A stretch of DNA of 64,000 nt, from positions 1 to 64,000 of the forward strand of contig NZ_NPEV01000020.1 of assembly GCF_003258835.1 (NCBI RefSeq), read 5' to 3'. Source of the stretch: Rhodobium orientis. GTDB taxonomy: Bacteria > Pseudomonadota > Alphaproteobacteria > Rhizobiales > Rhodobiaceae. This document shows positions 57,900-64,000 of this stretch, in pieces (position 1 is the stretch's first letter; each line of letters begins with the position of its first letter). The position numbers and the translations under genes were made by a program. A model generated the notes under the pieces. It ran no database searches. It saw only the letters and a program-made list of their open reading frames with translations, and was not told the DNA's origin.

Positions 57900-58859
57900 A
57901 TGGCACACACTGTCACGAAGGTCCTCGGCGGCGCACTCGCCGCCGCCCTTATCTCCTTTTCCGCCATTTCCGCCGGGGGGGCGGCGGAGCCGGAAAGCTG
58001 CAAGACCGTCAACTTCTCCGACGTCGGCTGGACCGACATCACCTCCACGACGGCGGCGACCTCGGCGGTACTGTCCGCCATCGGCTACGAGCCGGAGACC
58101 AAGCTGCTGTCGGTGCCGGTCACCTATCGCTCGCTGAAGAACGGCGACATCGACATTTTCCTCGGCAACTGGATGCCGACCATGGAAGGCGACATCAAGC
58201 CTTACCGCGAGGACGGCTCGGTGGAGACCCTTCGGGCCAATCTGGAAGGCGCGAAATACACCCTCGCGGTTCCGAAATACACCTATGACAAGGGCCTGAA
58301 GAGCTTTGAGGACATCGCCAAGTTCAAGGACGACCTCGACGGCAAGATCTACGGCATCGAGCCCGGTAATGACGGCAACCGGCTGATCCTGACCATGATC
58401 GAGAAGGACACCTTCGGCCTGAAGGATTTCGAGCTGGTGGAATCGTCCGAGGCCGGCATGCTCTCCCAGGTCGCGCGCGACGTGAAGAAGAAGGTCGATA
58501 TCGTCTTCCTCGGCTGGGAGCCGCATCCGATGAACGCCAACTACGACATGGCGTACCTGTCCGGCGGCGACGACGTCTTCGGCCCGGACTATGGCGGTGC
58601 GACGGTCTACACGAACGTGCGCAAGGGCTACACCGAGGAATGCCCGAACCTCGGCACGTTCCTGGGCAATCTGGAATTCTCGCTGGCCATGGAAAACGAG
58701 ATCATGGGCGCGATCCTCAATGACGGCGCGGAGGCGGACGCCGCCGCCAAGGCCTGGCTGAAGCAGCATCCGGACGTCGTGGAAGGCTGGCTCGAAGGCG
58801 TCACGACCTTTGGCGGCGACGACGCCATGGCCGCGGCCAAGGAAGAACTCGGCCTGTAA
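57900..58859 (+). CDS. choX: ChoX, choline ABC transporter substrate-binding protein
   Basis: A 319-residue periplasmic binding protein of the OpuAC/ProX type with a signal peptide (cut near 'SAGGAAEP'). 'SDVGWTDITSTTAATSAVL', 'DIFLGNWMPTME' and 'VFLGWEPHPMNANYDM' form the aromatic choline box known from Sinorhizobium ChoX. It delivers choline to ChoWV. A hairpin with T-run follows, probably reducing transcription into choW so that the binding protein is in excess. Confidence 0.94.
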   Translation: MAHTVTKVLGGALAAALISFSAISAGGAAEPESCKTVNFSDVGWTDITSTTAATSAVLSAIGYEPETKLLSVPVTYRSLKNGDIDIFLGNWMPTMEGDIKPYREDGSVETLRANLEGAKYTLAVPKYTYDKGLKSFEDIAKFKDDLDGKIYGIEPGNDGNRLILTMIEKDTFGLKDFELVESSEAGMLSQVARDVKKKVDIVFLGWEPHPMNANYDMAYLSGGDDVFGPDYGGATVYTNVRKGYTEECPNLGTFLGNLEFSLAMENEIMGAILNDGAEADAAAKAWLKQHPDVVEGWLEGVTTFGGDDAMAAAKEELGL

Positions 58860-58879
58860 GCGAGCCAGCCAATCGACGA

Positions 58880-58903
58880 GGGCGGCCGGACGGCCGCCCT
58901 TTT
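58880..58903 (+). terminator. Partial terminator between choX and choW
   Basis: GGGCGGCC-GGAC-GGCCGCCC followed by TTTT. An 8-bp GC-rich stem; likely attenuates rather than ends the cho transcript since choW follows 79 bp on. Confidence 0.7.
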
Positions 58904-58981
58904 CTCTTTCCGGAGATCGCACGGTTGGAATTTCGAAGAATCCGAATCGTGCAAAATCCCTTTTTCGTGGTCTGAACGGCA

Positions 58982-59830
58982 ATGGACTGGCTAACCGAGA
59001 CCAAGATCCCGCTCGGCAAATGGGTCGAGGCCGGCGTCGAGGCCTTCAATGTCTGGGCGTCGGGGTTTCTGGACGCCGTTTCCGAAACGCTGCAGACCCT
59101 GATCGAGGGCCTCACCGACGGCATGGCGGCGGTGCCGCCCGTGGTCCTCGTGCTCGTTTTCGCCGCCCTTGCCGGCTATCTGAAGAAGAGCTGGAAGCTG
59201 GCGCTCGGCGTCGTTCTCGGCCTCTTCCTGATCATCAATATGGGCTACTGGGACGAGACGCTGGAAACGCTCGCCCTCGTCGTCTTCGCCACCTTCGTGT
59301 GCATGGTCATCGGCGTCCCGATCGGCATTGCGGCCGCCCATCGGCCCTGGCTGGAGGCTATCCTCAGGCCGGTCCTCGACCTGATGCAGACTCTGCCGAC
59401 CTTCGCCTATCTCATCCCGACGCTGATCCTCTTCGGTCTCGGCGTCGTGCCGGGCCTGATCTCCACCGTGATCTTCGCCATTCCGGCACCGATCCGGCTC
59501 ACCACCCTCGGCATCAAGTCGACGCCCAATGCGCTCGTCGAGGCGGGCAAAGCCTTCGGCTGCACGAAAAACCAGCTTCTCTTCAAGGTCGAGCTGCCGT
59601 CGGCGATGCCGACGATCATGGCCGGTCTCACCCAGTGCATCATGCTGTCGCTGTCGATGGTCGTGATTGCGGCGCTGGTCGGCGCCGACGGGCTCGGCGA
59701 GCCGGTGCTGCGCGCGCTCAACACCGTCAACATCGCCAAAGGGTTCGAATCCGGCCTTGCCATCGTCATCGTCGCCATCCTGCTCGACCGGGTGTTCCGG
59801 CGGGCCGAGCCGCCGTCGGAGCAGCGGTGA
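58982..59830 (+). CDS. choW: ChoW, choline ABC transporter permease
   Basis: A 282-residue OpuAB/ProW-type permease with about six helices and the EAA loop 'EAGKAFGCTKNQLLFKVELPSAMPTIMAG'-type region near residue 180. It forms the channel of the choline importer. ATG 58982; choV starts 4 bp after its stop. Confidence 0.94.
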   Translation: MDWLTETKIPLGKWVEAGVEAFNVWASGFLDAVSETLQTLIEGLTDGMAAVPPVVLVLVFAALAGYLKKSWKLALGVVLGLFLIINMGYWDETLETLALVVFATFVCMVIGVPIGIAAAHRPWLEAILRPVLDLMQTLPTFAYLIPTLILFGLGVVPGLISTVIFAIPAPIRLTTLGIKSTPNALVEAGKAFGCTKNQLLFKVELPSAMPTIMAGLTQCIMLSLSMVVIAALVGADGLGEPVLRALNTVNIAKGFESGLAIVIVAILLDRVFRRAEPPSEQR

Positions 59831-59834
59831 GGCG

Positions 59835-60707
59835 ATGACCGACACCTCCCCCCTCCCCGCCTCGGAAGCCACATCTGGCACCGAAGACGCGATCCGCTTC
59901 GAGGCCGTCGACATCGTCTTCGGCGACGACCCGAAGGAGGCGCTGCCGCTGATCGATGCCGGCCAGGAGCGCAGCCAGATCCTGGAAGAGACCGGACTGG
60001 TGCTCGGCTGCGCCGGCGCCAGCCTCTCCGTCAGGCGCGGCGAGATCTGCGTCCTGATGGGACTTTCCGGCTCCGGCAAGTCGACCCTGATGCGCGCCGT
60101 CAACGGCCTGACGGAGGTCGCCCGCGGCAGGGTGCTGGTCAACACCGGAAGGGAGATGGTCGACGTCGTCACCTGCGGCCAGTCGATGCTGCGCACGATC
60201 CGGCGCAAGCACTGCGCCATGGTGTTCCAGCAATTCGCGCTGCTGCCCTGGCGCACGGTGAAGGAAAACGTCGCCTTCGGCCTGGAGGTGCGCGGCGAGG
60301 ACGCGGCCCGCATCGACGAGATCGTGACGGAAAAGCTGGCAACCGTCGGGCTTTCCGAATGGGCCGACAAATACGGCCACGAGCTTTCCGGCGGCATGCA
60401 GCAGCGCGTCGGGCTCGCCCGGGCGCTCGCCACCGACGCCGACATCCTCCTGATGGACGAGCCGTTCTCCGCGCTCGACCCGCTGATCCGCTCGCGCCTG
60501 CAGGACGAACTCATCGAACTGCAGGCCCGGCTCGACAAGACCGTCCTCTTCGTCTCCCACGACCTGACGGAAGCGGCCAAGATCGGCCGGCACATCGCCA
60601 TCATGGAGGGCGGGCGGATCGTCCAGCACGGCACGCCGGACGATATCGTCGACAACCCGGCGGACGACTATGTCGCCGAGTTCGTCGCCCATATGCGCGG
60701 CGGGTAA
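59835..60707 (+). CDS. choV: ChoV, choline ABC transporter ATPase
   Basis: A 290-residue ABC ATPase of the ProV/OpuAA group: Walker A 'GLSGSGKSTLMRAVN', signature 'LSGGMQQRVGLARAL', Walker B 'ILLMDEPFSALDP'. It lacks the C-terminal CBS pair seen in longer ProV proteins, as ChoV does. ATG 59835 is chosen at the family start; the frame is open upstream within choW but is not coding. Confidence 0.94.
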   Translation: MTDTSPLPASEATSGTEDAIRFEAVDIVFGDDPKEALPLIDAGQERSQILEETGLVLGCAGASLSVRRGEICVLMGLSGSGKSTLMRAVNGLTEVARGRVLVNTGREMVDVVTCGQSMLRTIRRKHCAMVFQQFALLPWRTVKENVAFGLEVRGEDAARIDEIVTEKLATVGLSEWADKYGHELSGGMQQRVGLARALATDADILLMDEPFSALDPLIRSRLQDELIELQARLDKTVLFVSHDLTEAAKIGRHIAIMEGGRIVQHGTPDDIVDNPADDYVAEFVAHMRGG

Positions 60708-60769
60708 GCGGCGGGCCCGCCAGCGGAACAATCCATCGTCTTAGTCGTTTGCCTAACGCAGGATGCGTC

Positions 60770-60794
60770 CGGCCGCGATGTCACGCGGCCGTTT
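60770..60794 (+). terminator. Possible terminator after choV
   Basis: CGGCCGCG-ATGTCA-CGCGGCCG followed by TTT, 62 bp past the choV stop. Strong stem, short T-run. Confidence 0.5.
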
Positions 60795-60879
60795 GCCTGC
60801 CGACTTCGACAGCCCATATGCACCGGGCGCCTTCTGACCGCCCGTGCCCATCCCTTTGAAGAGCCGTCACACGAGACCC

Positions 60880-61878
60880 ATGAAACCGTTTTCCCAGAAG
60901 ATGCCTCCGCGCACGACAAATCCGGACGGCGCGACCCGCCGCGTCGGCGTGGAACTGGAATTTGCCGCCGTCTCCGCACGCGACGGATCGCAGCAGGTGC
61001 AGAGCCTTTTCGGCGGCACCGTCGAGGAGGAGGACCCGCACCGCTTCCACATCCGCGGCACCGAACTCGGCGATTTCGTCTGCGAGCTCGACACCCAATA
61101 CGCCCACCGGCCGCTGAAGCCGGAAGCCGGCAGGATCGGCGGCGGGCTGCGCGAGGCCTTTGCCGACTTCGACGCGCGGCTGCGCTCGCTGATCGGCGAC
61201 GTCAGCTCGATCCTGGTGCCCTGTGAGGTGGTCTGCCCGCCGGTCCCGATCGACGAGATCGGCAAGCTGGAGCGGCTGGTGCAGGCGCTGCGCGAGGCCG
61301 GCGCGGAAGGCACCCGGTCCAATCCGCTCTATGCCTTCGGCGCCCAGCTCAACCCGGAGATCGCCGAGGACAGCGGCGAATGGATCACCTCGGTCCTGAA
61401 GGCCTATCTGCTGTTGTCGGAATGGCTGCGCGAGATCATGTCGATCGACCCGACCCGGCGCATCGCCTCCTTCGCCGATCCCTTCCCGAACCCTTACGTC
61501 CTCAGCGTCGTCGACCCGGACTACTGGCCGGGCCGGGAGCGGCTGATCGAGGATTACCTGCATGCCAACCCGACCCGCAACCGCGAACTCGACATGCTGC
61601 CGCTGTTCGCCTTTTTCGATGAGGAGAAGGTGAAGGCGCTGGCCCCCGATCCGCTGATCAAGAAGCGGCCGACCTTTCACTATCGTCTGCCCGATGCCCG
61701 CTTTTCCGAGGCGGACTGGGGCGTGACGCTGGAATGGAACCGCTGGTGCGTGGTTGAGGAGCTTGCCGCGGATCGGGCGAAGCTCGACGCCATGGGCCGG
61801 GCCTACCGGGCCAACCGCGAGCAGTGGATCTCGGAGAACTGGGCCATTCGCGCCAGCGAGTGGCTGCTTGTCTCATGA
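60880..61878 (+). CDS. Amidoligase-family protein (COOH-NH2 ligase type)
   Basis: A 332-residue protein of the amidoligase family (PF12224-like), which joins carboxyl and amino groups with ATP. 'RRVGVELEFAAVS' near residue 20 is the glutamine-synthetase-like ExE metal/ATP signature. 'FVCELDTQYAHRP' and 'LYAFGAQLNPEI' are further conserved blocks, and 'NRWCVVEELAADR' is near the end. The start at ATG 60880 is uncertain since the ribosome site is weak and a GTG at 60844 is in frame. Its stop overlaps the next gene's start (ATGA). Substrate unknown. Confidence 0.8.
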   Translation: MKPFSQKMPPRTTNPDGATRRVGVELEFAAVSARDGSQQVQSLFGGTVEEEDPHRFHIRGTELGDFVCELDTQYAHRPLKPEAGRIGGGLREAFADFDARLRSLIGDVSSILVPCEVVCPPVPIDEIGKLERLVQALREAGAEGTRSNPLYAFGAQLNPEIAEDSGEWITSVLKAYLLLSEWLREIMSIDPTRRIASFADPFPNPYVLSVVDPDYWPGRERLIEDYLHANPTRNRELDMLPLFAFFDEEKVKALAPDPLIKKRPTFHYRLPDARFSEADWGVTLEWNRWCVVEELAADRAKLDAMGRAYRANREQWISENWAIRASEWLLVS

Positions 61879-62576
61879 GGCTGCGCAAGGCGAAAACGAC
61901 GCCATGCATCGGCGTCACCACCTCGGCCGGGGGCGGGCGCTACATGTGGTGGTTCTATTTCCTGTCGCTGAGGCTCTACGGGGTCCGGCCGGTACGGCTG
62001 ATCGCGCCGATCGACGATGTCGATATCTCCAGCTTCGACGGGCTGATCATTGGCGGCGGTGACAATATCGGCGCCGGGCTCTACCAGGGCGACCTTACCC
62101 TCGACATCAACATCGATCCGGCGCGCGACGCCATGGAGCTGCGGCTGCTTGACCTTGCGGCGCGCTGCAAGGTGCCGGTGCTCGGGGTCTGCCGCGGCGC
62201 CCAGCTCCTCAACGTCTTTCGCGGCGGCTCGCTGCACCAGGACCTGCACAAGAGCTACGACGACGTCCCGCATATGTGGACGCCGCTGCCGAAGAAATAC
62301 GTGACCATCGAGGCCGGCTCGAAACTCGCCGGCTTCCTCGGCCGCGCGCGCTTCAAGGCCAACAGCCTGCACCGCCAGGCGATCGACCGGCTCGGCGAGG
62401 GCATGGAGGTCTCCGCCCGCGACGAATACGGCATCGTCCAGGGCATCGAGGACCCCAAGGCACGCTTCCTCATCGGCGTCCAGTGGCACCCGGAATTCCT
62501 CATCTACCGAGCCTCGCAAAGGCACCTGTTCCGGGCGTTCCTCAACGCGGCGGAGGCCTATTGCGCGGAGCGGTAG
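61875..62576 (+). CDS. Class-I glutamine-amidotransferase / gamma-glutamyl hydrolase-like protein
   Basis: A 233-residue peptidase_C26-type protein. The nucleophile is Cys in 'VLGVCRGAQLLNVF' and the His-Glu pair is 'GVQWHPEFL'. These enzymes hydrolyse gamma-glutamyl amide bonds (for example gamma-glutamyl-GABA, PuuD-like). It is translationally coupled to the amidoligase gene, so a linked ligase/hydrolase pathway on a shared gamma-glutamyl-type conjugate is likely; the compound is unknown. Confidence 0.88.
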   Translation: MRLRKAKTTPCIGVTTSAGGGRYMWWFYFLSLRLYGVRPVRLIAPIDDVDISSFDGLIIGGGDNIGAGLYQGDLTLDINIDPARDAMELRLLDLAARCKVPVLGVCRGAQLLNVFRGGSLHQDLHKSYDDVPHMWTPLPKKYVTIEAGSKLAGFLGRARFKANSLHRQAIDRLGEGMEVSARDEYGIVQGIEDPKARFLIGVQWHPEFLIYRASQRHLFRAFLNAAEAYCAER

Positions 62577-62580
62577 TTCC

Positions 62581-63552
62581 TCAATACCACACCCCGGTCA
62601 TGCGCCGTCTCGGCCGGCGGGTGACGGGGATGAAGGATTTTCCGACGACGACCGGGGCGTCGAGGGCGGCAAAGACCGGGTCGCGGGCCGGCTGCAGGGT
62701 TTTCAGACGGGCGACCCGATCCTCGGTCCGCGGGTGCGAGCGCAGCAGCGAGGGGTCGGGCAGGCGGTTTCCCGGCAGCACCATGCTCTCCCAGCGGCGG
62801 CCATGGGCGCGTTCCAGCTTGACGAGGGCCGAGGCAAGGCCCTCCGGGTCGCCGGTCAACTCGGCGGCGTCGAGGTCGGCGTCGTATTCGCGGGCGCGCG
62901 ACAGGGCGAGCTGCATCAGCCCGCCGATGGTCGGGGCGGCGAGCAGGATCAGGATGCCGAGCCAGGGCACGGTGCCGCTGCCGGCAAGGATCGCCGGCAG
63001 GTTCAGGGCCAGCACGATCATGCCGAAGGTGGAGAGCACGCCGGTCATGCGCGCGACGATATCGGCGAGCGCCATCACCTTGATGTCGCCGTTGCGGACA
63101 TGGCTGACCTCGTGGGCGACGACGGCGGCGAATTCGCGTGAAGAGAGGCCCCGGATCAGCCCGTCGGTGACGCAGACGACGGCGTCCTCGGGCCGGCCGA
63201 CAGCAAAGGCGTTCATCATCCGGCTCGGCACGTAGTAGAGCTTCGGCACGCGCGGCAGGCCGGCACGCTCGGCGATCAGCGCCAGCACCCGGTGGCCCTC
63301 CTCGAACACGTGCTCGGGCAGCTCGCGCGCCCGGTACATGCGCAGCACCAGCTCCGGCGAGGCGCGGGTGGCAAAGAAGAGGCCGAGGCCGCCGCCGATC
63401 AGCGCAAAGAGGATGCCGTCAGGCCCCATGACGATGACGACGCACAGCACCAGAAGCGCCAGGCTGCCCGCGGCGAGCAGCCAGGTGTGGAGCGTGTTGC
63501 GGAATTTATGGCGACGTTGGAGGTCGTCGCTCAGCGATAAAAACCCTGTCAT
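62581..63552 (-). CDS. M48 (HtpX-like) membrane zinc protease
   Basis: A 323-residue M48 peptidase. Two N-terminal helices (about 22-60) are followed by the zinc site 'AAVVAHEVSHVRNGD' (HExxH), another hydrophobic hairpin and the third ligand 'REYDADLDAAEL'. It probably degrades damaged membrane proteins like HtpX. It ends 4 bp from the facing amidotransferase gene. The C-terminal tail 'RRPRRRMTGVWY' is basic. Confidence 0.9.
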   Translation of the reverse strand: MTGFLSLSDDLQRRHKFRNTLHTWLLAAGSLALLVLCVVIVMGPDGILFALIGGGLGLFFATRASPELVLRMYRARELPEHVFEEGHRVLALIAERAGLPRVPKLYYVPSRMMNAFAVGRPEDAVVCVTDGLIRGLSSREFAAVVAHEVSHVRNGDIKVMALADIVARMTGVLSTFGMIVLALNLPAILAGSGTVPWLGILILLAAPTIGGLMQLALSRAREYDADLDAAELTGDPEGLASALVKLERAHGRRWESMVLPGNRLPDPSLLRSHPRTEDRVARLKTLQPARDPVFAALDAPVVVGKSFIPVTRRPRRRMTGVWY

Positions 63553-63591
63553 GCCATTGATGTAGGCAGACGCGGCCGGGTTTTTAAGGGC

Positions 63592-64000
63592 TCAGGCCGA
63601 GGCCTGCTGGTCGCGGCCGAGATAGGCTTCCAGCCGGTCCAGCGCCGCATCGAGCACCTCCGGCCTCTTGCAGAAGCAGAAGCGCACGAAGGTCTTCGGG
63701 GCGTTTTTTCCCGGATAGAAGGCCGAGAGCGGGATGGCGGCGACGCCGGCATCGACCGTCAGCGTCCGGCAGGCGGCAACGTCGTCCTCGCCAAGGCCCA
63801 TGCCGGCGATATCGACGGAGACGAAATAGGTGCCTTCGCAGGGCAGCACCGGAAAGCCGAGGCGGGCAAGGCCATCCGACAGGTGATCGCGCTTTGCCGT
63901 CATGTCGGCGACAAAACCCTCGTAATAGGCATCGTCGCTGGCAAGGCCCTTCGCAACCGCCTTCTGCAAATTCGGCGGCGTCGTGAAGGTGACGAACTGG
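63592..64000 (-). CDS. Class I/II PLP aminotransferase, C-terminal part (partial)
   Basis: The last ~136 codons of an aminotransferase; the gene continues past the right edge. 'FVTFTTPPNLQ' and 'FYPGKNAPKTFVRFCFCKRPEVLDAALDRL' are typical of the methionine/kynurenine-type (YbdL-like) branch: the conserved Arg in 'FVRFCF' binds the substrate carboxylate. The PLP lysine is outside the window. It ends 39 bp from the protease gene start, same strand, and so may lead that transcript. Confidence 0.82.
   Translation of the reverse strand, partial: QFVTFTTPPNLQKAVAKGLASDDAYYEGFVADMTAKRDHLSDGLARLGFPVLPCEGTYFVSVDIAGMGLGEDDVAACRTLTVDAGVAAIPLSAFYPGKNAPKTFVRFCFCKRPEVLDAALDRLEAYLGRDQQASA

Overview
The window is high-GC DNA from an alphaproteobacterium, most likely a Hyphomicrobiales-type organism. 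Supporting marks are the RegB/RegA (ActS/ActR) redox pair, MmcB, a DUF2852 protein, ChoXWV with BetABCI, a PhaR-type polyhydroxyalkanoate operator and the widespread alphaproteobacterial 'ATTGC...GCAATGACG' palindromic repeat. No rRNA, tRNA, CRISPR array, insertion sequence or phage gene was seen. Almost every base outside genes is short intergenic sequence.

Region 1 (1-15.8 kb, minus strand) is an oxidative (reverse) dissimilatory sulfite reductase operon in the order dsrA-B-E-F-H-C-M-K-L-J-O-P. It is followed by a TrpD2-like gene and a DUF302 gene that runs off the left edge. Upstream of dsrA lie two tandem, nearly duplicate TauE/SafE membrane exporters in the same orientation. DsrEFH and DsrL are present and there is no dsrD, which marks the sulfur-oxidising type. 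Sulfane sulfur is passed through DsrEFH and DsrC, oxidised to sulfite by DsrAB with DsrL, and linked to the membrane by DsrMKJOP.

Region 2 (16-30.8 kb) is a complete glycogen module: glgP-glgB on plus and glgC-glgA-glgX-malQ on minus. Between the two arms sit a GyrI-like protein and a chemoreceptor with a periplasmic c-type haem motif.

Region 3 (31.4-36.6 kb) holds soeABC, the cytoplasmic-facing molybdoenzyme that oxidises sulfite to sulfate. With dsr it completes sulfur oxidation to sulfate, and it ends at a strong terminator. The promoters proposed for dsr, the exporters and soe share an AT-rich CTAATAT/ATATTAG element, suggesting one sulfur regulator encoded elsewhere.

Region 4 (36.6-50.5 kb) is mixed: a zinc alcohol dehydrogenase, nikR with a NikR operator and the nickel permease hupE, a palindromic repeat, polA, a YgjP-type peptidase, DUF2852, an intracellular PHA depolymerase with an unusual helix-hairpin-helix tail and tandem PhaR sites, an ABC-2 exporter, regB/regA and mmcB.

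Region 5 (50.5-64 kb) starts with a spermidine-synthase-like membrane protein. It then has the choline/choline-O-sulfate cluster (betA, betB, betI, a perfect BetI palindrome, betC, choXWV), an amidoligase plus class-I glutamine-amidotransferase pair, an HtpX-like protease and a truncated aminotransferase at the right edge.

Overall the segment pairs sulfur oxidation with two carbon stores (glycogen and PHA) and a quinone/thiol redox sensor. That is consistent with a metabolically versatile, possibly phototrophic or chemolithotrophic, sulfur-oxidising alphaproteobacterium; the lifestyle is inference.
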